Shown here: piece by piece, positions 15,688 through 22,173 of the stretch
Layout: each line of letters opens with the position of its first letter
How positions within the stretch are numbered: position 1 is the first letter of the stretch
Source of the DNA: an uncultured Pleurocapsa sp.
Lineage (GTDB): Bacteria; Cyanobacteriota; Cyanobacteriia; Cyanobacteriales; Xenococcaceae
Assembly (NCBI GenBank): GCA_937884735.1
Contig: CAKZYI010000465.1
Coordinates: 1 to 22,173, forward strand
Length of the DNA: 22,173 bases
Reading direction: 5' to 3'
Notes under the pieces: generated by a model
The model's input: the letters and a program-made list of their open reading frames with translations, nothing else
Database searches by the model: none
Told to the model about the DNA's origin: nothing
Made by a program: the position numbers and the translations under genes

Positions 15688-16863
15688 CTATGCTATTAAA
15701 TTAGAAAAATTTTTGATACGCTCTTTGCCATAAGAAAACTGAGAACGATCGCCTAAAGCCTGTCCCCTATCCTTGAGATACATACCAAACTTCAACTGGT
15801 TGGTTTCCCAAGCTGCTAAAGCCTTGGTTACATTATGGTCGTGTTCGACTAAAGCATCGGCGAGAGTCATGGCATTGACCGCACCTTTAGACACTCCCGA
15901 AGCGGTATGAGGACGGGGAATAAATGCCGCATCACCAACTAAAGCAATGCGATTAAACGTCATCTGTGGCACTGCTAAATCTAAGACGGATTGAATAAAC
16001 GGCTCTCTAGTCACCGCAATTAATTTCTGCATCGGTGGTGCGAGAACACTCTGTGCATACTTTTGCATTTGTTGTTTTACGTCTGTTGCGATCGCCCCAG
16101 GAGAGATAGAATAAGTATGGCGTTTACCTTCTTTATCCGTCAACAACTTTGGTAATTCTGTTGCTTCGTCATAGTTGACGTACCACACCCAGTTAAAGCG
16201 ACGTTTTCCAGGCTCTAAAGATTCTTTTTCTCCAGGAATGACGTATTGCAAAATATGAGAGTTAGGTATCTGTTGAAAAACAAAGCGATCGGTTAAAAGT
16301 TCGGCAGTTTTTTTGTCTAATTCCCGTTCTCCAACCAATCCTCGATATGCTATATAGCCTGCGTAGCTAGGATTATAGTTAGGAAGAAGTTTTTGACGCA
16401 CTATCGAACCTGCACCGTCTGCACCTATCAATAAATCCCCTGTTGCTTCTGTACCATCGGCGAAAATTGCTGTAGCCTTTTCTTTATGCTGTTGAAGATC
16501 GGCAAGTTGTTTGCCTTGATGATAGTGTTCGGCAGGGAAATGACTTAGCAGGGTGTTGTAAATTAAATTCCAAGAAGTTTGAGTTTGGCGCATCAGCATT
16601 TTCTCGGCAATGCTACCATCTGCTTCTAGATACAACCGCTCGTATGCCGTTACTCCAAAAGGCAATTCATAACTGACTTTGGCGCGATTAAAAGCTTGTA
16701 AAATTTCAGGCTGAAGTACTATTCCTCCTCCACGACTCCCTAGAGAAGAAGGCGATCGCTCATAAATATCTACTTCCCAACCAATAGACCTTAACAATAC
16801 TCCCGCAAACAGTCCACCCAACGAACCGCCAATAATAATGGCACGTTTATCGATAAAAGTCAT
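15688..16863 (-). CDS. FAD-dependent monooxygenase (aromatic hydroxylase-like)
   Basis: This 391-residue protein is a group A flavoprotein monooxygenase. The N-terminal Rossmann motif is GGSLGGLFAG (about 12-21) with an acidic strand end, VDIYERS (Glu35). DLLIGADGAGSIVR (about 143-156) is the family's DG motif, and ALVGDAAFIPRPHTASGVSK (about 307-326) is the GD motif that binds the ribityl chain. The set resembles 2,6-dihydroxypyridine 3-monooxygenase-type enzymes, which use NAD(P)H and O2 on heteroaromatic substrates, but the real substrate is unknown. It starts at ATG 16863, two bases after the stop of a DsbA/FrnE remnant, so the two were probably one transcript. The gene looks intact. Confidence 0.88.
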   Translation of the reverse strand: MTFIDKRAIIIGGSLGGLFAGVLLRSIGWEVDIYERSPSSLGSRGGGIVLQPEILQAFNRAKVSYELPFGVTAYERLYLEADGSIAEKMLMRQTQTSWNLIYNTLLSHFPAEHYHQGKQLADLQQHKEKATAIFADGTEATGDLLIGADGAGSIVRQKLLPNYNPSYAGYIAYRGLVGERELDKKTAELLTDRFVFQQIPNSHILQYVIPGEKESLEPGKRRFNWVWYVNYDEATELPKLLTDKEGKRHTYSISPGAIATDVKQQMQKYAQSVLAPPMQKLIAVTREPFIQSVLDLAVPQMTFNRIALVGDAAFIPRPHTASGVSKGAVNAMTLADALVEHDHNVTKALAAWETNQLKFGMYLKDRGQALGDRSQFSYGKERIKNFSNLIA

Positions 16864-16865
16864 AA

Positions 16866-17000
16866 TTAAACCTCTGCTAAATCTTTTGTGGCTTTTTGGA
16901 TTGCAGCTATAAATACCTCAGCAGGTTGCGCTCCCGTTATGATTCTGTTGCCAATACGAATGCTGGGGACTCCTCGTATATCTCTGGCGACTCTTCTAGA
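16866..17000 (-). pseudogene. C-terminal remnant of a DsbA/FrnE-family oxidoreductase
   Basis: A frame of 44 codons upstream of the monooxygenase reads VARDIRGVPSIRIGNRIITG followed by AQPAEVFIAAIQKATKD and a TAA at 16866-16868. The GVPxxxIxxxxxxxGAQPxEVF signature, including the cis-Pro, is that of the C-terminal thioredoxin-fold half of DsbA/FrnE. Just upstream (17001-17003) is an in-frame TAA, and no CxxC-bearing N-terminus is found in the next 385 bases. It is a truncated gene that most likely preceded the monooxygenase in an operon. Confidence 0.7.
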
Positions 17001-17003
17001 TTA

Positions 17004-17388
17004 ATTCGATTCACATAAAAAGTTAATAGGGCTAATGAGCCAAACACTTTTGCGTTTTATGCAATAAATATTGCCAACAAAATTATGTTGCTTAAAATTT
17101 CTGTAGTGTTGTTAAATCGATCTGGTCTTGATTCACAAATACTCGATTGTTTTGTGGCTTGATATACGGAATAATTCTGTTTCAACAGATAGCATGCTTT
17201 TAAATAAAAATTGGTTTCGCCGCTGATAAATTTTCAGTCACTATTCGCTATGGCGGAGTCAAATTTAGGTAATGTATTGCTGAGATTTAAATTATCTTTT
17301 GCAAGCATTAAAATGCGATCACAGCATTATTTTTCGACAAGGTTAGTGAGTACATTTTTTTAAAAATTAATTTTAAGTAGTTGAAAAC
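17004..17388. other. Divergent intergenic region, no gene seen
   Basis: This gap of 385 bases separates the DsbA/monooxygenase pair from the amidase. I see no coding frame of quality on either strand, no further DsbA sequence and no recognisable transposase. It must carry the amidase promoter, and possibly whatever drives the monooxygenase now that the DsbA gene start is lost. I find no clear regulator box. Confidence 0.45.
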
Positions 17389-18492
17389 ATGGATTTTCAC
17401 GGAGATATTTCTTCTAGCAATGATGCTGTTGGTGTTGCAGTTGTCAACTATAAAATGCCTCGCCTCCATACTAAAGCTGAAGTAATCGATAACTGTCATA
17501 AAATCGCTGAAATGATTGACGGAATGAAAGTCGGATTGCCAGGAATGGACTTGGTGATTTTTCCCGAATATTCTACCCATGGTATTATGTACGATTCTCA
17601 AGAAATGATGGATACTGCTGCGGTTATTCCTGGGGATGAAACAGCAATTTTTGCAGCAGCCTGTAAGCGAAATAAAGTTTGGGGTGTTTTTTCTCTGACT
17701 GGGGAAAGACACGAAGAGCATCCCCAGAAAGTTCCCTACAATACTCTAATTCTAATGAACGACGAAGGCGAAATCGTGCAAAAGTATCGTAAAATCATGC
17801 CCTGGTGTCCTATAGAAGGTTGGTATCCAGGCAACAATACCTATGTTTCTGAAGGACCAAAAGGATTAAAAATTAGTCTAATTATTTGTGATGATGGTAA
17901 CTATCCTGAGATTTGGCGAGACTGTACCATGAAGGGAGCAGAGCTTGTTGTACGCTGTCAGGGATATATGTATCCAGCCAAAGAGCAGCAAATTATTGTC
18001 TCCAAAGCAATGGCATGGATGAATAATACCTACGTAGCTGTTGCTAATGCCTCTGGTTTTGATGGAGTATACAGCTACTTCGGACACTCGGCAATTGTTG
18101 GCTTTGGCGGACGCACTTTAGGTGAATGTGGTGAAGAAGAAAATGGCGTACAGTATGCTACTCTTTCCAAATTTGCTATCCGAGATTTCCGCGCTAATGC
18201 CCAATCTCAAAACCACATCTTCAAGTTGATGCACCGTGGCTACACTGGATTGATTAACTCTGGTGAAGGTGCCCAAGGAGTACCAGATTGCCCCTTTGAC
18301 TTCTATCACGACTGGGTAAATAACCCTGAAAAAGCCAAAGAAACGGCAGAAGCTATTACCCGCACAACAGTAGGTACAGAGGAATGTCCCATCGAAGGGC
18401 TACCCACAGAAAAAACTCCAGCAGAAAAGACAAAAATAGAGCAAGAGCCAATGCCAAAGTTAGAAGTAAAATCAGAACCTAGTTTGGTTTAA
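17389..18492 (+). CDS. amiE: Aliphatic amidase
   Basis: The sequence is close to Pseudomonas AmiE along its whole length, from GDISSSNDAVGVAVVNYKMP through the catalytic region. This nitrilase-superfamily enzyme (EC 3.5.1.4) hydrolyses short aliphatic amides to carboxylic acid and ammonia and can thus supply nitrogen. The catalytic set is complete: Glu60 in FPEYS, Lys135 in KYRKIMPW, Glu143 in PIEGWYPG and Cys167 in IICDDGNYPE, all one residue later than in P. aeruginosa. It is 367 residues, longer than the usual about 346, because of a charged Lys/Glu/Pro tail (about 340-367) not needed for the core fold. It is cytosolic and not obviously in an operon; a nitrogen-control site was sought upstream and not found. 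Confidence 0.95.
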   Translation: MDFHGDISSSNDAVGVAVVNYKMPRLHTKAEVIDNCHKIAEMIDGMKVGLPGMDLVIFPEYSTHGIMYDSQEMMDTAAVIPGDETAIFAAACKRNKVWGVFSLTGERHEEHPQKVPYNTLILMNDEGEIVQKYRKIMPWCPIEGWYPGNNTYVSEGPKGLKISLIICDDGNYPEIWRDCTMKGAELVVRCQGYMYPAKEQQIIVSKAMAWMNNTYVAVANASGFDGVYSYFGHSAIVGFGGRTLGECGEEENGVQYATLSKFAIRDFRANAQSQNHIFKLMHRGYTGLINSGEGAQGVPDCPFDFYHDWVNNPEKAKETAEAITRTTVGTEECPIEGLPTEKTPAEKTKIEQEPMPKLEVKSEPSLV

Positions 18493-18586
18493 AGTCTAGC
18501 TACTTGAGTAAAAGTCTGTTATTAGAATATTCTTTCAATGGAATGGATAGTGCTACAATCTGCCAAACTAGCGATCGCATTTTTGC

Positions 18587-19549
18587 TCAAGATTCTGATT
18601 TTTTAGTTAGCTTGTAAAACTCTTCTCTTCCCTCACTGTATTTGTTGCTGGGATAACCCATTACATTATGAATAATCCATTTTTGGGGTTTGCCATCTTT
18701 GAGTAGTAAAGAGATAGCCTGCTCCATAATTTTTTCATCATCAAAACATTGTTCGTTTATAAAACTACTAGTTTTGCGAAAGCTACTTTTACTATTTTCT
18801 TGATTAAATTGAAGATACACCTTGGCTATTAAAGTTTTCAAGGACTTTGGCTTGTTTTGCTCTGGGACAATCTCCAACCAAGCAGAATCGCTCATCTGTT
18901 TGACATAGTTGCTTTGATTCTCCTTAGAAGTCAATTTCTTTGCCAAAGACTTCAATTTAGTCGGGCTAGCATAAAGAATATGACGATATAGATAATCTAC
19001 TGCAATTCCTTCTGATAGAGCATTACCCAACAATTCTAAATGTTTTGCGGAAGGATCGTGTTTCAACTCTGGTTTCAAATATTTCTTGAGCAAGGGTACA
19101 ATAAGCTGTTTATTGAGCCAATTGCGCGTCTGAGAAAAACCGCGATCAATGTAGATCGCTCCCACAAGAGCTTTTAACCCTTTTTCAAATGGATTAGTAC
19201 GCTTAACTCGAAGACGATGTCGCTCTTCTTTCAAATCTAAAAACGGATATACTTCCCCAAGCTGAAGATCGTACCAAAGCTTAGTGAGTCTCTCGGTATC
19301 AGTCAGCTTTTCTCGCAAGGCTTTGAGTTTACCAACTTGAAAATGAGAAAAATTCCAGAATATATAATCTATAATTACCAAGTCTAAAATTGTCTCACCA
19401 AGGTACTCTAAACGTTGATTGTTAATTTCTGGCTCTTTAATTAACTTGGCAAAAGAAGGGTGGATGAGTGCCAGACGTAGAGTTTCATCATATTTAAAAT
19501 TAATGCCAATGTTCTTTTCAATCCTTGATGAATCCCAATTATCGCTCAT
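18587..19549 (-). CDS. Tandem RNase III-fold protein lacking catalytic acids
   Basis: This 320-residue protein contains two RNase III-like domains and no dsRNA-binding domain. Domain 1 (about 10-155) has LIHPSF, NQRLEYLGETILDL (the signature helix, NERLEFLGD in E. coli) and LKALVGAIYIDRGF. Domain 2 (about 165-250) has KHLELLGNALSEG and SLKTLIAKVYLQF. In both, the catalytic acids are replaced: the signature Asp45 becomes Glu52 and Asn176, and the D114/E117 pair becomes Lys123/Lys126 and Lys235/Lys238. The signature Glu41 position is kept (Glu48, Glu172). The enzyme is therefore probably unable to cleave RNA and may bind or scaffold it. The C-terminal 70 residues are polar. It is divergent from the DUF99 gene, with 84 bases between starts. 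Confidence 0.82.
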   Translation of the reverse strand: MSDNWDSSRIEKNIGINFKYDETLRLALIHPSFAKLIKEPEINNQRLEYLGETILDLVIIDYIFWNFSHFQVGKLKALREKLTDTERLTKLWYDLQLGEVYPFLDLKEERHRLRVKRTNPFEKGLKALVGAIYIDRGFSQTRNWLNKQLIVPLLKKYLKPELKHDPSAKHLELLGNALSEGIAVDYLYRHILYASPTKLKSLAKKLTSKENQSNYVKQMSDSAWLEIVPEQNKPKSLKTLIAKVYLQFNQENSKSSFRKTSSFINEQCFDDEKIMEQAISLLLKDGKPQKWIIHNVMGYPSNKYSEGREEFYKLTKKSES

Positions 19550-19633
19550 TTAGATAAAATGTGAGTATTTTAAGATAGATCCATTGTAGAAGCTCTTGGC
19601 TTTTACTATCTACATCTATAAACTAACGAATGA

Positions 19634-20224
19634 ATGGAAGCCAAACTAGACTATTTATTGCATCACCATCGCCAAATCAGAGCGATAGGCTTTGATGATG
19701 CTCCTTTTATACGCCATTCAAATAAACCTGTGGCTGTAGCGGGAGTAGTTTGCAGTAAGACTCGTTTTGAAGGAATGTTGTGGGGAGAGATCCGAGTTGA
19801 TGGCTGGGATAGTACAGAAAACTTGGCTCAAATGTTATTAAGAAGCAAGTTTTATCCTCAACTGCATCTGGTCTTACTAGATGGAATTAGTATGGGCGGT
19901 TTAAATTTGATTAATTTACCTTATTTGGCTCAAATGTTAAATTTACCTTGTGTTGCTGTTATGAGAAAAATCCCTAAAGTGGAAAAGATGAAGGCAGCAA
20001 TTTCCCTTTTGCCTCATCCAAAAGCAAGACTGCAATTGCTCGATAAGGCTGGAGAAATACATGTTTATCCACCTATTTATTTTCAAGTATGTGGATTAAC
20101 GGGGGAGCTTACCCATAGAGTTTTACAAAGCCTAACAGATAAAGGGAACGTACCTGAAGCTTTAAGGCTGGCTCACTTAATTACTTCTGCCGTAGTCAAA
20201 GGAGAAAGCGGTAATCGGGCTTAG
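19634..20224 (+). CDS. DUF99 family protein (endonuclease V-like fold)
   Basis: This 196-residue protein fits DUF99 in length and motifs: RAIGFDDAPF at about 16-25, VAVAGVVC at about 33-40, VDGWDSTE at about 55-62, LVLLDGISMGGLN at about 79-91 and VAVMRK at about 107-112. DUF99 is best known from archaea and is related in fold to endonuclease V. Acidic residues at 21/22, 56 and 83 are positioned like a metal site, but no activity is established and I cannot assign one. The ATG at 19634 is the start; an overlapping ATG four bases earlier is out of frame. It is divergent from the RNase III-like gene, so the two may share a regulatory region and, by inference, a nucleic-acid role. Confidence 0.87.
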   Translation: MEAKLDYLLHHHRQIRAIGFDDAPFIRHSNKPVAVAGVVCSKTRFEGMLWGEIRVDGWDSTENLAQMLLRSKFYPQLHLVLLDGISMGGLNLINLPYLAQMLNLPCVAVMRKIPKVEKMKAAISLLPHPKARLQLLDKAGEIHVYPPIYFQVCGLTGELTHRVLQSLTDKGNVPEALRLAHLITSAVVKGESGNRA

Positions 20225-20317
20225 TTAAGGTGAGTTATGCACAAATTAATCTGTTGAGATAAGGAAAGGGTCATTCGTGACAAGAATCGAGCTTTGTATC
20301 GTTTGTTAATTGGCTTT

Positions 20318-20345
20318 AAGTAATAAGTGATAAGTAATGAGTAAT
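20318..20345 (+). repeat. Short direct repeat in spacer
   Basis: AAGTAATAAGTGATAAGTAATGAGTAAT is an about 8-9 base degenerate unit repeated three times in the gap between DUF99 and the photolyase. It is low-complexity spacer sequence. No promoter box is clear nearby. Confidence 0.5.
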
Positions 20346-20449
20346 ATCCTATTCAACAATAGAGAAAATCTACTTTTGTGAAGATGGGGAATAGGAAGAT
20401 AAGTATTTTAATGAAATTATAAGATTAATCTATTTATTCAAGCTCTCTC

Positions 20450-21994
20450 ATGTCGTCAAATTCAGAAATTGCTTTAGTTTGGTTTCGTCGCGATCTACGT
20501 TTAGACGACTGTGAAATTGTGGCTGAGGCGACTAAAAATAAGCAGGAAGTTATACCTTTTTTCGTAATTGATTCTTGGTTTTATAAACAGCCAGAAATTA
20601 GTGCAGCAAGAGTAAAATTTTTATTTGAATCTTTGTCATATATGGATAATAGTCTTCGACAAAAAGGTAGCCGTTTATTTTTATTTGAAGGTAAATCAGT
20701 AGATGTAATTAAAAGCCTAACGCGATCGCTTCTGCAACAAACAAGACAGCCCAAACTCTACTTTAATCGAGATGTACAGGTAGAATATGGTATCGAACGC
20801 GATCGCAATTTATTAGATTTTTACAAACAGCACAATTTAAAGGTTCACTTAGGCATCAATTATTTCTTGCAGATTGAAGGCGAAAATTACGACAATTGGT
20901 GGCGAGACTATCATAATTATCATCAGCAACCCCTACATTTAACTCCAGAGCAGATAAATACTCCCAATTTGGAGTTGAATTTACCCCAGCTAACCTTGAC
21001 CGAGCTTCGACAAAAATATCGTCATTTATTGACCAAAGGAAACTCTCGTTTTATCGGTGGAGAAGATAAGGCTCACAATACTTTAAACAGCTTTTTAGAA
21101 CAGAGGTATTTTGGCTACCATTGGAAAATGTCTCGCCCTTGGATGGCGCAACAGGGAGCAACATCTCATCTATCTTCCTATCTTGATTTTGGTAACATTT
21201 CATCTCGTGTAATTTACCAGAATACAGTTGCCCTGAGTAACAAACTCGACCCCAAATCAAAGGGTTATTTCTCCCTCAAAACCTTTTTAGATCGTCTAAG
21301 ATGGCACGATAAATTTAGTCAAAGACACTATTTCCATCCCGAATTAGCCTGGAAAAACCGCTATCGAGAATTTGATGAATACTATTTTGATAAACCACTA
21401 ACAGGGGAAAAATTAGCTTTCTTTACCGCCTGGTGTGAAGGCAAGACAGGTTATCCGATGGTAGATGCTAGTATGCGTCAGCTAAACCAAATGGGTTGGA
21501 TGAATTTTCGGATGCGGGCAATGTGCGTTACTTTTTTAGCCATTAGCTGTGCTGTATCTTGGCATCATGGAGCAAGATACTTTATGAGTCGGTTAGTAGA
21601 TGGCAACATTGCGATCAATCACTGGCAATGGCAAGCACAAGCTGGTATTACCAATCCTTTATCTAAAACTTTTCGGATCTATAATCCAACAAAAAACTTA
21701 GAAGATAAAGATCCATATTTGCAATTTGTCTATCATTGGATACCAGAATTAAAAGAATGCTCTAAATCGCAAATTCTAGCAGGGGAATATCAGCAAAATT
21801 ATCCTCAACCAATTTTAGATTGGAAACAGACGCGCAAAACTAATGGCAAAATTGTCTCAAATTTGAGAAAGAAAGTAAGACAGCGTTTAGAACAAGAAGA
21901 GGGAGAAGAATACAGGCAAGCAATGGGAGCGAAAAAAACAATTGAAAAGTATGTTGCTATTAAAGATAAGCAATATAAAGATAGTAGCAGTTAA
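20450..21994 (+). CDS. Photolyase/cryptochrome family protein, divergent FAD loop
   Basis: This 514-residue protein has a photolyase alpha/beta domain (WFRRDLRLDD at 11-20) and a helical FAD-binding domain (about 200-470) with WCEGKTGYPMVDASMRQLNQ at about 328-347 and RYFMSRLVDG at about 376-385. Trp328, Trp371 and Trp392 align with the E. coli electron-transfer triad (306, 359, 382). Near the flavin, AINHWQWQAQAG replaces the usual ANNGGWQWAAST, two residues shorter, and the following TFRIYNPTKN is slightly displaced. This places it outside the classical class I CPD enzymes and DASH cryptochromes; it resembles a divergent photolyase group whose activity I cannot state. The C-terminal about 40 residues are charged. 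It would use blue light and FAD to repair DNA or to signal. It stands alone. Confidence 0.87.
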   Translation: MSSNSEIALVWFRRDLRLDDCEIVAEATKNKQEVIPFFVIDSWFYKQPEISAARVKFLFESLSYMDNSLRQKGSRLFLFEGKSVDVIKSLTRSLLQQTRQPKLYFNRDVQVEYGIERDRNLLDFYKQHNLKVHLGINYFLQIEGENYDNWWRDYHNYHQQPLHLTPEQINTPNLELNLPQLTLTELRQKYRHLLTKGNSRFIGGEDKAHNTLNSFLEQRYFGYHWKMSRPWMAQQGATSHLSSYLDFGNISSRVIYQNTVALSNKLDPKSKGYFSLKTFLDRLRWHDKFSQRHYFHPELAWKNRYREFDEYYFDKPLTGEKLAFFTAWCEGKTGYPMVDASMRQLNQMGWMNFRMRAMCVTFLAISCAVSWHHGARYFMSRLVDGNIAINHWQWQAQAGITNPLSKTFRIYNPTKNLEDKDPYLQFVYHWIPELKECSKSQILAGEYQQNYPQPILDWKQTRKTNGKIVSNLRKKVRQRLEQEEGEEYRQAMGAKKTIEKYVAIKDKQYKDSSS

Positions 21995-22173
21995 AAGAGC
22001 GATCGCTTTTCCCATATTAAATCGCATCTAGTTTGAGCGTGGGGAGGGCGCGAATTTAGTTTGCCATGTACAACCACGCTGTTGAAACCAAGAGTTCTTT
22101 AGATGTCTGTTCGTAAGTAGCAAGTAAATTGGTAGGGTGGGCAATAGTCAATCTATTCTCGATAACAGAGAAT
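21995..22173. other. Right-edge spacer
   Basis: No gene is seen before the window ends. A HIP1 copy with flanking A and T runs (about 21993-22010) could form a hairpin after the photolyase, but the stem is only the palindrome itself. Confidence 0.35.

Noticed and set aside
17004..17388. Insertion-sequence remnant in the DsbA-amidase gap
   Set aside because: No transposase motif, terminal inverted repeats or target duplication could be seen.
17308..17721. 137-codon minus-strand frame over the amidase start
   Set aside because: It is the antisense shadow of a highly conserved amidase; composition is not protein-like.
22000..22007. HIP1 palindromes as special regulatory sites
   Set aside because: They are spread through coding and spacer DNA alike, as is normal in cyanobacteria, so no local role is claimed.

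Overview
This window looks like cyanobacterial chromosome. It is AT-rich and carries at least 17 copies of the HIP1 palindrome GCGATCGC (for example at 479, 497, 2601, 9399, 12353, 14167, 20799 and 22000), where base composition alone predicts well under one. It also encodes CP12, PxcA/CemA, a GAF-type sensor kinase with cyanobacteriochrome cysteines, pentapeptide repeats and Spk-like kinases. A unicellular or pleurocapsalean-type cyanobacterium is my best guess, but the species cannot be fixed from this window.

Layout. Positions 1-2285 (minus strand) hold a 3'-truncated NqrB/RnfD-like membrane protein and pxcA. Positions 2420-4546 (plus) hold a P-loop recombinase/helicase-like gene whose frame is cut by two in-frame TAA codons; it abuts, with no gap, a convergent secreted protein of unknown function (4547-5332). 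Positions 5586-7566 (minus) hold a GAF-GAF-histidine kinase, split by one in-frame TAA, followed by a possible tiny membrane peptide and a terminator. Positions 7792-10028 hold a pentapeptide-repeat protein, a CNNM/CBS (HlyC/CorC) membrane protein and a small membrane protein. A CAU-anticodon tRNA, probably tRNA-Ile2, lies at 10120-10192. Next come a small P-loop kinase with a 24-residue remnant of tRNA-His guanylyltransferase (Thg1) behind it, an MGEAKRR-type hypothetical protein, cp12 with a strong terminator, and two tandem Ser/Thr kinases with membrane segments (12126-15219). After a repeat-rich spacer come a FAD-dependent monooxygenase preceded by a DsbA/FrnE C-terminal remnant (minus) and an aliphatic amidase (plus). 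The right end holds a tandem degenerate RNase III-like protein divergent from a DUF99 (endonuclease V-fold) protein, then a divergent photolyase/cryptochrome.

Themes. (1) Gene decay: two genes are cut by internal TAA codons and two others survive only as short remnants beside intact former partners. (2) Signalling: a possibly bilin-binding light sensor kinase and two eukaryotic-type kinases. (3) Nucleic-acid metabolism: a catalytically dead-looking double RNase III protein facing DUF99, the orphaned Thg1-partner kinase, and the photolyase. The double pseudo-RNase III is the best candidate for undescribed biology.
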